From an uncultured Acidimicrobiaceae bacterium (GTDB lineage: Bacteria; Actinomycetota; Acidimicrobiia; Acidimicrobiales; Ilumatobacteraceae): DNA of 64,000 bases. The position numbers and the translations under genes are program-made. The stretch spans positions 1-64,000 of the forward strand of contig CAIXIJ010000056.1 of the NCBI GenBank assembly GCA_903919455.1, written 5' to 3'. Shown one piece after another: positions 33,751 through 43,805 of the stretch; position 1 is the first letter of the stretch; each line of letters starts with the position of its first letter. The notes beneath the pieces were generated by a model. It was not told the DNA's origin and made no database searches. It saw only the letters and a program-made list of their open reading frames with translations.

Positions 33751-34456
33751 AGGTCTCGCCAGTGATCCACGACGCAAGGTCGGATGCCAGGAACGTGGCC
33801 AGGTTGGCGATGTCTTGCGGGTCGCCGAGTCGCTGCAGCGGCAACTGCTGTGCCAGACGATCGCCGAAGTTCTCCACCAGGTATGCCGCAAAGTCGGTCT
33901 GCACCAGACCCGGAGCGATCCCCACCACCCGCGTAGGGCCGAGTTCGTTGGCCAACTGCCGGGTGAGGTGGATGAGCGCAGCCTTGGTGAGGTTGTAGAC
34001 GCCCAGGCCGGCCTCGGATCGCAGACCACCGACCGACGCAATGTTCACGATCACACCTGGCTTGTCCTTCAGCGCCTGGTCCCAAGCGGCCTGCGACCAG
34101 AGCACTGGAGCACGCAGGTTCACCTGGAACGTCTTGTCCCAACGACCGTCATCCACCGCCAACGTCGGGCCGTAGTACGGGTTCGTGGCGGCGTTGTTCA
34201 CCAGGATGTCGAGCCCCCCGAAGCGCTCGATGGTGGCAGCCACCACGGTGCCCGCCGATGCCGGATCCCCGGCGTTCGCAGCGAACACCGCAACGTCGCC
34301 GTCCATCTCCGCCGCCGCTGCTTCGAGCGCGTCCTGCTTGCGCGAGGTGATCATCACCTTCGCGCCAGCGGCTGCCATCGAGGCTGCAATGGCCTTACCA
34401 ATGCCGCGCGAGCCACCAGTGACCAGCGCAACCTTTCCCTCCATCGAAATCTGCAT
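33710..34456 (-). CDS. Short-chain dehydrogenase/reductase (second, upstream of the kinase)
   Basis: The 248-residue SDR has TGGSRGIG near residues 14-21, NNAATNPYYGP at the NNAG position, the catalytic serine in NIASVGGL and the YNLTK tyrosine-lysine pair. NNAATNPYYG is an unusual continuation of the NNAG motif. It likely oxidises an intermediate hydroxyl to a ketone in the same pathway as the kinase, which it precedes in an operon. A TAACGT hexamer (34464-34469, minus strand) lies seven bases before its ATG. Confidence 0.9.
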   Translation of the reverse strand: MQISMEGKVALVTGGSRGIGKAIAASMAAAGAKVMITSRKQDALEAAAAEMDGDVAVFAANAGDPASAGTVVAATIERFGGLDILVNNAATNPYYGPTLAVDDGRWDKTFQVNLRAPVLWSQAAWDQALKDKPGVIVNIASVGGLRSEAGLGVYNLTKAALIHLTRQLANELGPTRVVGIAPGLVQTDFAAYLVENFGDRLAQQLPLQRLGDPQDIANLATFLASDLASWITGETYVIDGGAGVRSAS

Positions 34457-34463
34457 GGAGGCG

Positions 34464-34469
34464 ACGTTA
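34464..34469 (-). promoter_or_regulatory. Leaderless -10 element of the SDR gene
   Basis: TAACGT on the minus strand is followed by seven bases and ATG 34456; no ribosome-binding site is present. Confidence 0.55.
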
Positions 34470-34470
34470 G

Positions 34471-35085
34471 TCAGCTACGTGACGCCTTTACCGCAGCGAT
34501 CATCTCGGCTCGGGTGTCGACGGCGAGACGTTGGTACACATGCGTGAGGTGCGTCTTCACCGTCTTCTCGGTAATCCCCATTCGCTCCGCGATCTCGCGG
34601 TTGCGCAATCCCTCGACCACGTAGTCCACCACCTCGCGCTCACGCACCGAGAGGTCCGGCATCTGCCGCGCCGGACGAGCAGAAAGAATGGCCTGCGCAG
34701 CCCGCGGGGCCAGCGGCGACTCGCCCTGAGCGGCGGCTCGCACCGCCCGCAGAATGTCGTCCATGCCACCGTCTTTCAACAGGTAGCCAGCAGCGCCGGC
34801 GTCGATTGCCTCCAGCACGGTGCGGCGCTCGGAGAACGACGACAGGACCACCACCGCGGTGGACGGGTACGTACTGGAGATGCGACGCGTCGCCTCCACG
34901 CCGTCCATACCAGGCATGGAGAGGTCCATCAGCACCACGTCGGGATGATGCTCCTCCACCAACGCGAGCGCCTCGGCACCATCCGTGGCCAGGCCGACCA
35001 AATCGATGTCGTCCGCACCGCCGAGCAGCATGGCCAGGCCATGTCGAACGAGCTCATGGTCGTCGACGACGAGCACCTTGATCAC
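34471..35085 (-). CDS. NarL/LuxR-family response regulator
   Basis: The 204-residue protein has a receiver domain with acidic residues D8/D9, phosphoacceptor D54 (VLMDLSMPGMDG), the conserved T/S and K of the switch, and a C-terminal LuxR helix-turn-helix (LSVREREVVDYVVEGLRNREIAERMGITEKTVKTHLTHVYQRL, about residues 145-190). It should be phosphorylated by the kinase directly upstream and then bind DNA. The start overlaps the kinase stop by four bases. The regulated genes are unknown; the SDR/kinase cluster downstream is a candidate. Confidence 0.92.
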   Translation of the reverse strand: MIKVLVVDDHELVRHGLAMLLGGADDIDLVGLATDGAEALALVEEHHPDVVLMDLSMPGMDGVEATRRISSTYPSTAVVVLSSFSERRTVLEAIDAGAAGYLLKDGGMDDILRAVRAAAQGESPLAPRAAQAILSARPARQMPDLSVREREVVDYVVEGLRNREIAERMGITEKTVKTHLTHVYQRLAVDTRAEMIAAVKASRS

Positions 35086-36449
35086 CGCGGCACCACCAGT
35101 TCCACGCGAGTTCCCTGTCCGGGCTGCGAATCGATGTCGAGATCGCCACCGGCGGCGCGCGCCACATCGGTGAGCAAACGAACGCCGAGATGACCGTCGG
35201 CTTGGGCTGCCTCAAGCGCCGCTGGCCCGAAGCCCACACCGTTGTCCACGATTTCGAGCAGCACGGTGTTCTTGGCGTGATCGCGCAGCGTGACCGTGAC
35301 CGCCGTGGCATGCGCGTGCTGCTCCACGTTGCGCAGCGCCTCGCGGGTGGTGCGATAGATCAGCGAGTGCGCCACCGACGACATCTCACCGGTCGCCAGA
35401 TCGGTGAACTCGGTACGTACACCATGCGCTTCGAACGGCGCCAACAGGTCGTTCAGTGCTCCGGTGAGATCGCCTTCTTCGAGACTTGGTGGGTAGATGT
35501 CGACGAGCAACGTTCGAAGGCCACGGATGGAACGCTGAGCTTCGCCCACCACTCGATCGAGGGTGCTCGACGCGATGGGCGACGCAGACACCGACGGATC
35601 GTGCCGCACCATGTCGATGGCATACGACACGCCGACCAGGTCCTGCACCACGCCATCGTGAAGGTCTTGGGCGATACGGCGCCGCTCGTTGTCGCTGGCA
35701 TCGAGCGCACTTTGCATCAACAGCATCCGCTGACGTTGCGACGCGCGCACACGACGCGCCAACCACCAGGCCAGCGGCAATTGCAGCAGTTCGAGCGCGA
35801 TGAGCGAACGGATAATGACGGGGCTGAACGCCGCCGTCACCTGGTCGGCACCGGCGCTCACTGCGCTGATGTGCTGCATGTGCTCGTACAGCACCACCGT
35901 GCCATCGGACAGCGTGACCGGCAGGTACACGTCGAGTTGCTGCTGGTCCTGAGTGTCGAACTCGTTCTCGGGTTTGTCGACCTGGGTGAAATCGACCACC
36001 GTTTCGCCCGACCCGAACACAGCCATCACCTCCGGCTCCAACGAGTAGGTGCGTCCGATGTAGCGATGCTCATCGGAGTAGAAGACCAGCCCATTGGGTA
36101 GCCACAGCTTCACCCGGTTCACCGGGCCATGTGCCACGAGGTCCTGCACCAGACTGTCCATCTCGCGGATCGCAGCGGGATCCTGCTGCAGCAACTCGGG
36201 CGTGATGCGCGGTTCTAGGAGGTCGTGGGACAGCAGCTTGGCGAGTTCCCGTGCGTCGCGAATCGACTCATTGGTGCTCGTGCTACGGATGCGGGATCCT
36301 GCAACCAGGGCCACCACGCTCAGAATGGCTACTCCGACCACGGCGAACTGCACGAACAGCAGCGCCAAGGAGACCCCCCGGGGCGCACGACGTTTCTTGG
36401 GACGCGCTGAACGGGCAGGGCCCGGGGGCGGCGCCAGCGGCGTCGCCAC
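35082..36449 (-). CDS. Membrane-bound sensor histidine kinase (HisKA_3 type)
   Basis: The protein (about 455 residues) has a Pro/Arg-rich cytosolic N-terminus, a first membrane helix (VSLALLFVQFAVVGVAILSVVALV), an extracytoplasmic sensor of about 170 residues, a second membrane segment near SLIALELLQLPLAWWLARR, and the HisKA_3 box NERRRIAQDLHDGVVQDLVGVSYAID with the phospho-histidine. The ATPase region shows REALRNVEQHAHA and IVDNGVGFGP. Start is uncertain: GTG 36449 is proposed; an ATG at 36515 would overlap the upstream gene by 32 bases. It pairs with the response regulator. Confidence 0.87.
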   Translation of the reverse strand: MATPLAPPPGPARSARPKKRRAPRGVSLALLFVQFAVVGVAILSVVALVAGSRIRSTSTNESIRDARELAKLLSHDLLEPRITPELLQQDPAAIREMDSLVQDLVAHGPVNRVKLWLPNGLVFYSDEHRYIGRTYSLEPEVMAVFGSGETVVDFTQVDKPENEFDTQDQQQLDVYLPVTLSDGTVVLYEHMQHISAVSAGADQVTAAFSPVIIRSLIALELLQLPLAWWLARRVRASQRQRMLLMQSALDASDNERRRIAQDLHDGVVQDLVGVSYAIDMVRHDPSVSASPIASSTLDRVVGEAQRSIRGLRTLLVDIYPPSLEEGDLTGALNDLLAPFEAHGVRTEFTDLATGEMSSVAHSLIYRTTREALRNVEQHAHATAVTVTLRDHAKNTVLLEIVDNGVGFGPAALEAAQADGHLGVRLLTDVARAAGGDLDIDSQPGQGTRVELVVPR

Positions 36450-36483
36450 CTCATCGCGGGTGGAAGTACTCGTGGTCTGCAAT

Positions 36484-37320
36484 CTACTGGAAGCGGGACA
36501 GCGGCCAGATGGCATCCACCGACGGACGCTCCGATGCCGGGGACCACGTCGAAAGACCCACACCGGCGCCAACAACGCGACCTTCGTCGATCAGTTGGTC
36601 GCGAAGTGCGGACGTGGCGGCCATGGGCGGAACACCAAGATCCGCGTTGAGGACGCGCTCACACTGGGTGAAGAAGCCGAGAATCATGTCGCGGCGGCCG
36701 AGCAGCCCAGCAGCACGCATCGCAGCGTGGTAGGCCGGCTCGCAGGTGCGATCGACCAGCATCGCCTTCTCGGCGCAGTCCAAAGCAAGAGCGGCATCGC
36801 CGTCGGCAAGATTGGCCTCGGCGGCGGCCACATGCACTTCGAGGCGCAGACGGTCGTAGTGACGGCGAGGCCCCTGCACCCACTCCGCATAGCGCTCGTC
36901 CTGCAATAGCGGGCCGTCGGCCAGCACGCATGCCTCGTTGAGCGCCGCGCGACGCTCGTCGCCGGTGAGGCTCGGCAGCGAGCGAATCACTTCATCGAAG
37001 CGATCGGCGTCGATGAAGGCCCGGTCGCGCACCAGGCGGTAGGCGCCCGGCTCGGTTGCGATCAGTGAATCGTCACGGTGGACACCCGGCTGCAGGCTGC
37101 TGCGCAGCACTGAGACATAGGCCTCAAGCGTGGCGATCGGATCTCGCGGTGGCTTGTCGCCCCAGAGATCGTCGATCAATTCATCTTTGGTGACAGCCCG
37201 ATTGCTCACCAAGAGCAACTCGAGTACCCGCCTGGGCTTTACTCCACCGAGGTCCCGTGGTCCGAGTACGCGTTCCGCAACGCGTACGGACAACGGTCCG
37301 AACATCCTTACTGTGATCAC
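36484..37320 (-). CDS. BTAD/SARP-type (AfsR-like) transcriptional regulator
   Basis: The 278-residue protein has an N-terminal OmpR-type winged helix (VRMFGPLSVRVAERVLGPRDLGGVKPRRVLELLLVSNRAV, residues about 4-45) and a bacterial transcriptional activation domain (about 100-250) rich in helices. GTG 37320 is preceded by GGGAGGG at ideal distance, so it is favoured over an ATG 15 codons upstream. No C-terminal ATPase or TPR modules are present, so it is a short SARP. It lies upstream of the sensor kinase with a 34-base gap, in a regulatory block. The target genes cannot be told. Confidence 0.85.
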   Translation of the reverse strand: MITVRMFGPLSVRVAERVLGPRDLGGVKPRRVLELLLVSNRAVTKDELIDDLWGDKPPRDPIATLEAYVSVLRSSLQPGVHRDDSLIATEPGAYRLVRDRAFIDADRFDEVIRSLPSLTGDERRAALNEACVLADGPLLQDERYAEWVQGPRRHYDRLRLEVHVAAAEANLADGDAALALDCAEKAMLVDRTCEPAYHAAMRAAGLLGRRDMILGFFTQCERVLNADLGVPPMAATSALRDQLIDEGRVVGAGVGLSTWSPASERPSVDAIWPLSRFQ

Positions 37321-37438
37321 TTGGCCCTCCCGCTGGCTGAGTGTCAATTTGTACTTGGTGTCCATCATGCGCCGATGGCGAACACGGCGCTAGCCGCAGC
37401 GAGGTACGACCATTTCGCAAAAGGTCGCATCAGGGGGC

Positions 37439-38023
37439 CTAAGACCCCTCCACCGGTAATCCGTGTTCAGCGATGTACGCCATCACCTCGAGTTGGCTTC
37501 GAACACCAAGCTTTGCCATCAGCGTGCGCAGATACCCGCGGCACGTGTTCACGCTGATCCGCAGGTCAGAGGCGATGACCGACGTGGAATTCCCCTTGCT
37601 CAGCCGCTCGAGCACTTCCTTCTCGCGCTCAGTCAGTCTCGGGTAGACGTGCAACGGCGAGGTCTGAGCGGGCGAGCGCAGCATGTTGCGCGCGTCGCGC
37701 AGTGCCCCCGGCGACAACATCGTGAGATCCGAATCTGCGTGGGTGACGCGAGCGGTCATGGTGGGCAGATCCACATCATCATTCGCCATCACCAACGACG
37801 CCGACGGCCACCGCGCTTCGATACCGGCAACGATCCGCGCCATGCTGCCCGAGTTCGACGCCACATCGAGAACGACCACATTCACGTCGTCATCGGAGCA
37901 CCGCACCAGATCGACCAGGTCGGTCGCACCGAACACGACCTCTGCGCCGTCGATACCACCGAGTACCGACGACCAGAGATCCACGTGCACCACACGTTCC
38001 GCGAGCACCGCCAATCGCAACAT
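37439..38023 (-). CDS. LuxR-family regulator with degenerate receiver domain
   Basis: The 194-residue protein ends in a LuxR helix-turn-helix ([44 protein letters not shown], about 130-175). The N-terminal 110 residues have the receiver topology (VVVLDVAS at the phosphoacceptor strand) but lack the acidic pair at the start ([10 protein letters not shown]), so phosphorylation is doubtful. A TATGGT hexamer lies eight bases before ATG 38023. It is divergent from the Baeyer-Villiger/esterase gene across 98 bases and may regulate it. Confidence 0.83.
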   Translation of the reverse strand: MLRLAVLAERVVHVDLWSSVLGGIDGAEVVFGATDLVDLVRCSDDDVNVVVLDVASNSGSMARIVAGIEARWPSASLVMANDDVDLPTMTARVTHADSDLTMLSPGALRDARNMLRSPAQTSPLHVYPRLTEREKEVLERLSKGNSTSVIASDLRISVNTCRGYLRTLMAKLGVRSQLEVMAYIAEHGLPVEGS

Positions 38024-38121
38024 CGTTCTGCACCATAGCTACCGCATCACGATCGGTAACAGAAACCACCCAACGGTCTGGAACAATGCGCACACGCTCT
38101 GAGGAACTGGGGGGTTCACCG

Positions 38122-40701
38122 ATGGCCGACAACAACGATGTGGACGTGGTGGTGGTGGGGGCCGGATTCTCCGGCATCTATCTGTTGCACGAGCTTCGCC
38201 GACTGGGGTTTTCGGCACGGGTGCTCGAGAGTGCCGACGATGTGGGCGGCACCTGGTACTGGAACCGTTACCCGGGCGCTCGTTGCGACATCCCCACCAC
38301 CGACTACACGTACTCCTGGGACCCCGAACTCGAGCACCAGTGGACCTGGAGCGAGAAGTACGCCACGCAGCCGGAGATCCTGCGCTACGCACAGTTCGTC
38401 ACCGAGAAGCACGGGCTTCGTCCGCACATCACCTTCGACACCAAGGTCGTCTCGGCGCATTGGGACGACGTGGCCAAGCGGTGGCACATCACCACCGCAG
38501 CAACGGGTGCCAGCGGCGAAGCCACCACCATCACTGCCAAGCACTACGTGATGGCCACAGGCTGCCTGTCGCTGCCGAAGACCCCCGATGTCGCCGGCGC
38601 CGATCGATTCGCAGGGCCCACCTACGTCACCGGCCTGTGGCCACACGAAGGCGTGGACTTCACGGGTCAGCGCGTCGCCGTCATCGGCACAGGGTCCTCC
38701 GGCATCCAGTCGATTCCCCACATCGCTGCGCAGGCCTCACAACTCACCATCTTCCAGCGCACGCCGAACTTCTCGGTGCCGGCCCACAACGGCCCGGTCG
38801 ACCCCGAGACCAAGTCCCGGCTGGAAGCAGATCGCACCACGTACCGCCACGACGCCCGCTACTCGCGCGGCGGTGTTCCCAAGGAAAGCCATGAGTTCAT
38901 GGCACTCACCTCCGACGAAGCAACCCGCCGTGAGCGGTTCGAGCGCGCTTGGGAGAAGGGCGAACTGTTCGAGATCCTCGGCATCTTCGCCGACCAGGGC
39001 GTGGTGCCCGAGGCCAACGAGATCGTGGCAGAGATGATCCGCGAGAAGATTCGCAGCATCGTGCAGGATCCCGAGACCGCGGAGTTGCTGTCGCCACGGA
39101 ACCACTACTTCGGCACCAAGCGTCCGTGCCTCGACACCAACTACTACGCCACGTTCAACCTGCCGCACGTGCGCCTCGTCGACATCCGCAGTCGCCCCAT
39201 CAGCACCATCACCGAGACCGGTATCGACCTGGCTGACGAGAGCATGGAGTTCGATGCAATCGTCTACGCCACAGGCTTCGATGCCATGACCGGGGCCATC
39301 GTGTCGGTCGACATCACCGGCAAGGACGGCATCACGCTGAAGCAGAAGTGGGAGCATGGACCAGCGCAGTACCTCGGCCTCATGTCGGTTGGGTTCCCCA
39401 ACTACTACATGATCACCGGCCCGGGCAGCCCGTCGGTGCTCTCGAACATGATGGTGTCCATTGAGCAGCACGTGGATTGGGTGCGCGACACGCTCGTGCA
39501 CCTGCGCGACAACGATTTCGACACCATCGAGCCCACGCAGGGCGCTGAAGACGGTTGGGTGCGACACGGCAACGACTGCGCCGACATGACCCTGCACCCC
39601 ACTGCGAACTCGTGGTACATCGGTGCCAACGTGCCCGGCAAGCCGCGCGTGTTCCTGCCGTACATCGGTGGCGTGGATGCCTACCGCCTGGCCTGCGAAG
39701 AGGTTGTCGCCAACGACTACCTCGGCTTCGAACTCGCTGGTGAGAACGGCACGCAGCTGAACGACGGCCTCGTCCGCCAACTGCAGCCCGACGTGAAAAT
39801 GATCCTCGACATGATGGCCGAGATGCAGTTGCCGCCCATGGACTCCATGTCGGCCACCGACGCCCGCCTGTTCTCCGAGGCTTCTGGCGCAATGAGCCCT
39901 CCCGGACCCGTCGTGGGCGAAGTGGTGGATGGCACCATGCCCGGCGCCGATGGCAGCACGCTCGAGTACCGCCTGTACCGCCCTGCCACGCCGGGGCCGC
40001 ACCCACTGGTTGCCTACTTCCACGGTGGCGGTTGGGTGATCGGTAGCCACACCTCCGACGATGCGATGTGCCGCGACCTGTGCGTGCAGTCGAACACGGT
40101 CCTCGTGTCGGTGAACTACCGCCACGCACCCGAGGCCCGCTTCCCCGCCGCAGCCGACGACGGCCTCGCAGCGGTGACCTGGATTGCGGATCACGCCACC
40201 GAACTCGGCGGTATTCCCGGGCAGTTGGCGGTCGCCGGCTGGAGTGCCGGCGCCAACGTGGCGGCAGTGGCGGCTCAACTCGCACGCGATGCTGGCGGCC
40301 CCGCCATCGCCGGCCAAATGCTGCTCACTCCGGTCACCGACGGCAGCACCCAGCATCCCTCGTACCACGAGAACGGCGAGGGCTACATGCTCACCGCCGC
40401 ATTGATGGACTGGTTCTGGAATCACTACGCCGACGCTTCGGATCGCAGCGATCCGAAGGCATCGCCGCTGCTCGGCAACCTGGCGGGCCTCCCGCCTGCC
40501 ACCGTGGTGACCTGCCAGTTCGATCCACTTCGCGACGAGGGCAACGCCTACGCCGAGGCACTCGCCGCCGCAGGAGTGCCGGTACAGCACGTACATGCTC
40601 GTGGCCACATCCACACATCGCTCACCATGGTGGGGATGACCCTCAGTAGCCCGAGCTATCGCACGCAGATGGCCGAGGCGTTGAAGGGCTTCTTCAGCTA
40701 G
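38122..40701 (+). CDS. Baeyer-Villiger monooxygenase fused to HSL-type alpha/beta-hydrolase
   Basis: The 859-residue protein joins two enzymes. The N-terminal flavin monooxygenase (about 1-560) has GAGFSG (13-18), [15 protein letters not shown] (42-56), a second nucleotide motif GTGSSG (189-194) and the type I fingerprint [12 protein letters not shown] (163-174), where V169 stands at the usual histidine position. The C-terminal esterase (about 600-859) has HGGGWVIG (634-641), nucleophile S708 in GWSAGAN, D801 and H829, a complete triad of the hormone-sensitive-lipase family. A ketone would be oxidised to an ester or lactone and then hydrolysed by the same chain. GGGGGG precedes ATG 38122. Its stop shares the CTAG sequence with the convergent amidohydrolase stop. 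Confidence 0.9.
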   Translation: MADNNDVDVVVVGAGFSGIYLLHELRRLGFSARVLESADDVGGTWYWNRYPGARCDIPTTDYTYSWDPELEHQWTWSEKYATQPEILRYAQFVTEKHGLRPHITFDTKVVSAHWDDVAKRWHITTAATGASGEATTITAKHYVMATGCLSLPKTPDVAGADRFAGPTYVTGLWPHEGVDFTGQRVAVIGTGSSGIQSIPHIAAQASQLTIFQRTPNFSVPAHNGPVDPETKSRLEADRTTYRHDARYSRGGVPKESHEFMALTSDEATRRERFERAWEKGELFEILGIFADQGVVPEANEIVAEMIREKIRSIVQDPETAELLSPRNHYFGTKRPCLDTNYYATFNLPHVRLVDIRSRPISTITETGIDLADESMEFDAIVYATGFDAMTGAIVSVDITGKDGITLKQKWEHGPAQYLGLMSVGFPNYYMITGPGSPSVLSNMMVSIEQHVDWVRDTLVHLRDNDFDTIEPTQGAEDGWVRHGNDCADMTLHPTANSWYIGANVPGKPRVFLPYIGGVDAYRLACEEVVANDYLGFELAGENGTQLNDGLVRQLQPDVKMILDMMAEMQLPPMDSMSATDARLFSEASGAMSPPGPVVGEVVDGTMPGADGSTLEYRLYRPATPGPHPLVAYFHGGGWVIGSHTSDDAMCRDLCVQSNTVLVSVNYRHAPEARFPAAADDGLAAVTWIADHATELGGIPGQLAVAGWSAGANVAAVAAQLARDAGGPAIAGQMLLTPVTDGSTQHPSYHENGEGYMLTAALMDWFWNHYADASDRSDPKASPLLGNLAGLPPATVVTCQFDPLRDEGNAYAEALAAAGVPVQHVHARGHIHTSLTMVGMTLSSPSYRTQMAEALKGFFS

Positions 40702-42323
40702 CCCTCGGCGAGGTACGCAGTGGCACCATCCACGACCGTGCGCACCACTCGAGCCGTGAGGAGGCTCTCGGGCCCCTCTCGGAACGGGTTGGTGTCGAGC
40801 ACCACGAAGTCGGCCGCCATGCCCACGCTCAACGTGCCGCGGCGTCCCTCTTCAAAACTCGCCCATGCGCTATCGCGGGTGGCGTGCACGATGGATTCCT
40901 CCAGCGGCAATGCGAAGTCGGGCCGCAGGGGCTGCGCCTCGGCCACATAGGGAGAACGTCGAGTTGCCGCGATGTACATGTTCGGCAACGCATGGTGCGC
41001 CGCAGTGGGCACGTCGGTGCCGAACGCCAGCGTGGTGCCGTGCTCGAGGTACTCGGGCCACGCGAAGCCTCGCTGGGCGCGTTCATCGCCCAGCAGTTCG
41101 ATCCAGTTGTCCAGGTACGCAGGGTCCACGTGCACCGGCTGCATCGATGCCGTGACGCCCAGCGGAGCGAGCCGCGGCACGTCGGCGGCATCCACATACT
41201 CCAGGTGCTCGATGCGGTGACGTCGTTCGCGCGTGTCGCCACGGTCGGCCCGGGCTGCCGCCAACCCTTCGTACACGTCGAGCACCGTGCGCACGGCGAG
41301 GTCGCCGATGGCATGACACGCGATCTGCAGGCCGAGTTCGTCGGCCAGTCGCATCACGGGGGCCAGTCGCTCGCGCGGCCACACCATCTCGCCCGGCGCA
41401 CCGTTGGTGAGCGGGTGACACATGCCGGCGGTGCAACCATCGATGGTGCCGTCGGTGACCAGCTTGATGCCGGCAACCCGCACCCTGCCGCCCGAGTACT
41501 GGGCCATCATCTCCGCCGCCTGGCGCACCTGGGCCAACTCATCCTCGGCGTCGTCGGTACGTTCGATCAGCCAGTGAGCGACGATCGTGAACGGCAACTC
41601 GCCGCGCGCCTCGGCTCGGGCGAAGGCCTCGATGTTCGGCCGGTGGCACGCCATCTCCGCCGCACCAGTGGTGCCCGACGAGAGGTATGCATGCACCGCC
41701 GCCTGCAGGTAACGGTCGTTGTCGGTGTCGGAGGCTTGGTTGATGACCGGCCAGGCGATCATGTACCCAGCGTTCTCCTGCAGGTGACCCGTGGCCACGC
41801 CATCGGCGTCGCGAACGATTTCGCCACCGATGGGGTCGGGGGTGTCTGCCGTGATTCCCAACTCCTCCAGCGCCGCCGTGTTGCACCACACCGAGTGCAG
41901 GTCGCTGGCATCGAGGTACACCGGCTTGTCGGGCACGATGGCGTCGAGCAGCTGCCGAGTGGGCGTGGCGTTCGGCACAGCGGAGAACACCCAGCCCACT
42001 CCCAGCACCCGCGGGGCATTCGGGTTCGCAGCGACCCACCGGCGCAGTTCCGCCTCGATCTCGTCCATCGAGGTGCACGGACGCAACACCGCCTTGGTGA
42101 GTGCCGAACCTGCGCTCAGCAGGTGGGCATGCCCATCGAAGAACCCAGGCACCACCACGCCGTCGCCCACCTCCACCACCTCGACCTCGGTGCCAGCGAG
42201 CGCAACCGCTTCATCTGCGCCACCCACAAAGGCCACTTCGCCGTCTCGCACCACCATGGCCTCGGCCCACAGGCCGGAGGGATCGGAGGTGAAGATCGGA
42301 CCACGGATGAGTGACACAGTCAT
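40698..42323 (-). CDS. Amidohydrolase family protein (YtcJ-like)
   Basis: The 541-residue metal-dependent hydrolase has the early zinc-binding [10 protein letters not shown] near residue 60-70, an acidic and His-rich centre ([24 protein letters not shown]) and a late [15 protein letters not shown] segment with the catalytic aspartate region. It belongs to the exoenzyme-type subgroup of amidohydrolase_3 proteins, whose substrates range widely. A TAGGCT element six bases before ATG 42323 (42330-42335 on the minus strand) implies its own leaderless promoter. Its 19-base distance to the upstream FAD oxidase also allows readthrough. Confidence 0.88.
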   Translation of the reverse strand: MTVSLIRGPIFTSDPSGLWAEAMVVRDGEVAFVGGADEAVALAGTEVEVVEVGDGVVVPGFFDGHAHLLSAGSALTKAVLRPCTSMDEIEAELRRWVAANPNAPRVLGVGWVFSAVPNATPTRQLLDAIVPDKPVYLDASDLHSVWCNTAALEELGITADTPDPIGGEIVRDADGVATGHLQENAGYMIAWPVINQASDTDNDRYLQAAVHAYLSSGTTGAAEMACHRPNIEAFARAEARGELPFTIVAHWLIERTDDAEDELAQVRQAAEMMAQYSGGRVRVAGIKLVTDGTIDGCTAGMCHPLTNGAPGEMVWPRERLAPVMRLADELGLQIACHAIGDLAVRTVLDVYEGLAAARADRGDTRERRHRIEHLEYVDAADVPRLAPLGVTASMQPVHVDPAYLDNWIELLGDERAQRGFAWPEYLEHGTTLAFGTDVPTAAHHALPNMYIAATRRSPYVAEAQPLRPDFALPLEESIVHATRDSAWASFEEGRRGTLSVGMAADFVVLDTNPFREGPESLLTARVVRTVVDGATAYLAEG

Positions 42324-42329
42324 GGGCAG

Positions 42330-42335
42330 AGCCTA
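42330..42335 (-). promoter_or_regulatory. Leaderless -10 element of the amidohydrolase
   Basis: TAGGCT on the minus strand, six bases before ATG 42323, lies just after the end of the upstream FAD-oxidase gene. Confidence 0.55.
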
Positions 42336-42342
42336 GATCGCG

Positions 42343-43785
42343 CTAGTTCGGGATGATTGTGCCCATGTTCATCACGCTGTTCGGGTCGAACGCCGTCTTC
42401 AGGGACTGCAGCATGAAGAACGACGTGCCGTACTCCTCGCGCACCCACTTCGCCCGGGCCTTGCCGATGCCGTGGTGGTGCACGATCGAGCCACCGAAAC
42501 GAAGCGTCTCTTCGCAAATGATGTCGATGATCTTGAAGTAGTACTTGTCGTTCTCTTCCTCGGGCTCACAGTCGATGAGGTCGTAGAAGTAGTTGAAGTA
42601 CATGTTCGTGCCATTGATGTAGCTGTGCGACGAGTGACCGCCCAGCAGCGTGATGCCATTGATCTCGGCACGAATACGCGGGATGACCGCTTCGTAGATC
42701 TTGTTGATGGAACCCCAGTCGGATGAGATCTCGGTGGTGCGGTTCACGTTGCGGGTGGTGCGGATGCGCTCGTCTTCGCGCAGCACCTTGTCGGCGCCCC
42801 ACACCAGGTCGTTGAACCACTCCTCGATGAGCGCCGGGTCCACCGGCTGGCACTCGGGGTATTTCGCCACCAGTTCGTGAATGCCAGCCTCGGTGGCAGC
42901 CGTGATGCCGGCGTTGCCCTCGGCCATGAACAGCAGGATGCACTCGTCGGGCTTGGCGAAGTGCGAGAAGTGCAACTGACCGTCCTCGAAGTCGTACAGG
43001 CGGGCCACCGACGGCTTGTAGCCGGCCACCATCACCTCGCGCAGAGCCTCGAAGCCGGTGGTCATGTTCTTCAGCGTCCAGCCCATGAACTTGTGGTTCT
43101 CGGGCATGTACGGGAACAGCTTCACCGTCACCTCGGTGATGTAGCAGAGGGCGCCCTCATTGCCGATGACGATGTGGCGAATGTCGGGGCCGGCTGCGCG
43201 ACGCGGCACGTTCTTGATCCGCGACACCTCGCCGCCGGGGAACACCACTTCGCAACCCACCACCATGTCTTCGATGCCGCCGTACAGCGTGGAGAACTGA
43301 CCGATGCTGCGCGTGGCCACCAGACCACCCATGCTCGCGATGGGCTTGCTCTGCGGCGAGTGGCCGGTGGTGAGACCCACTTCGCGGCACTTGTCTTCCA
43401 GCAACTGCAGCGGCACGCCGCACTGCACGGTGGCCTGCATGTTGTAGGCGTCGACGCTGACGATGGCGTTCATCCGCGACCCGTCCACCACGATCGACTG
43501 CTCGGCGCCGCTCTCGAGGCCACCTTCGGTAGCCGTGCCGCCGGTGCGAGCCACCACGTTCACGCCGTGCTCTTGGGCGAACGTGAGCACCTTCACCACG
43601 TCGTCGGTGCTGGCGGCGTAGACCACGGCGAGCGGCTCACGCATGGTGTGTACGTCGAAGATGTTCTGCAGCTTGCGGAAGTTGTCCACGCTGGCGCGCT
43701 GCAGTTCGAGGGGATCGGTGTGCACCTGCTCACTGTGGAGCAACTGCTGCAAGTGAGCGACGACGGCTTCGTTGGTGAGAGTCAT
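42343..43785 (-). CDS. FAD-linked oxidase of the VAO/AGPS type
   Basis: The 480-residue flavoprotein has the FAD-binding PCMH fold: VVARTGGTATEGGLESGAEQSIVVD and MGGLVATRSIGQFSTLYGGIEDMVVG in the N-terminal half, and a C-terminal cap with VHHHGIGKARAKWVREEYG, the triple-His motif known from alkyldihydroxyacetonephosphate synthase and D-lactate-type oxidases. It oxidises a hydroxyl-bearing substrate or catalyses AGPS-type chemistry. AAGGA precedes the ATG. It follows the FGGY kinase by 20 bases, suggesting a sugar-alcohol-derived substrate. Confidence 0.87.
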   Translation of the reverse strand: MTLTNEAVVAHLQQLLHSEQVHTDPLELQRASVDNFRKLQNIFDVHTMREPLAVVYAASTDDVVKVLTFAQEHGVNVVARTGGTATEGGLESGAEQSIVVDGSRMNAIVSVDAYNMQATVQCGVPLQLLEDKCREVGLTTGHSPQSKPIASMGGLVATRSIGQFSTLYGGIEDMVVGCEVVFPGGEVSRIKNVPRRAAGPDIRHIVIGNEGALCYITEVTVKLFPYMPENHKFMGWTLKNMTTGFEALREVMVAGYKPSVARLYDFEDGQLHFSHFAKPDECILLFMAEGNAGITAATEAGIHELVAKYPECQPVDPALIEEWFNDLVWGADKVLREDERIRTTRNVNRTTEISSDWGSINKIYEAVIPRIRAEINGITLLGGHSSHSYINGTNMYFNYFYDLIDCEPEEENDKYYFKIIDIICEETLRFGGSIVHHHGIGKARAKWVREEYGTSFFMLQSLKTAFDPNSVMNMGTIIPN

Positions 43786-43805
43786 GAGGGGTGTCCTTGC
43801 TGTGA

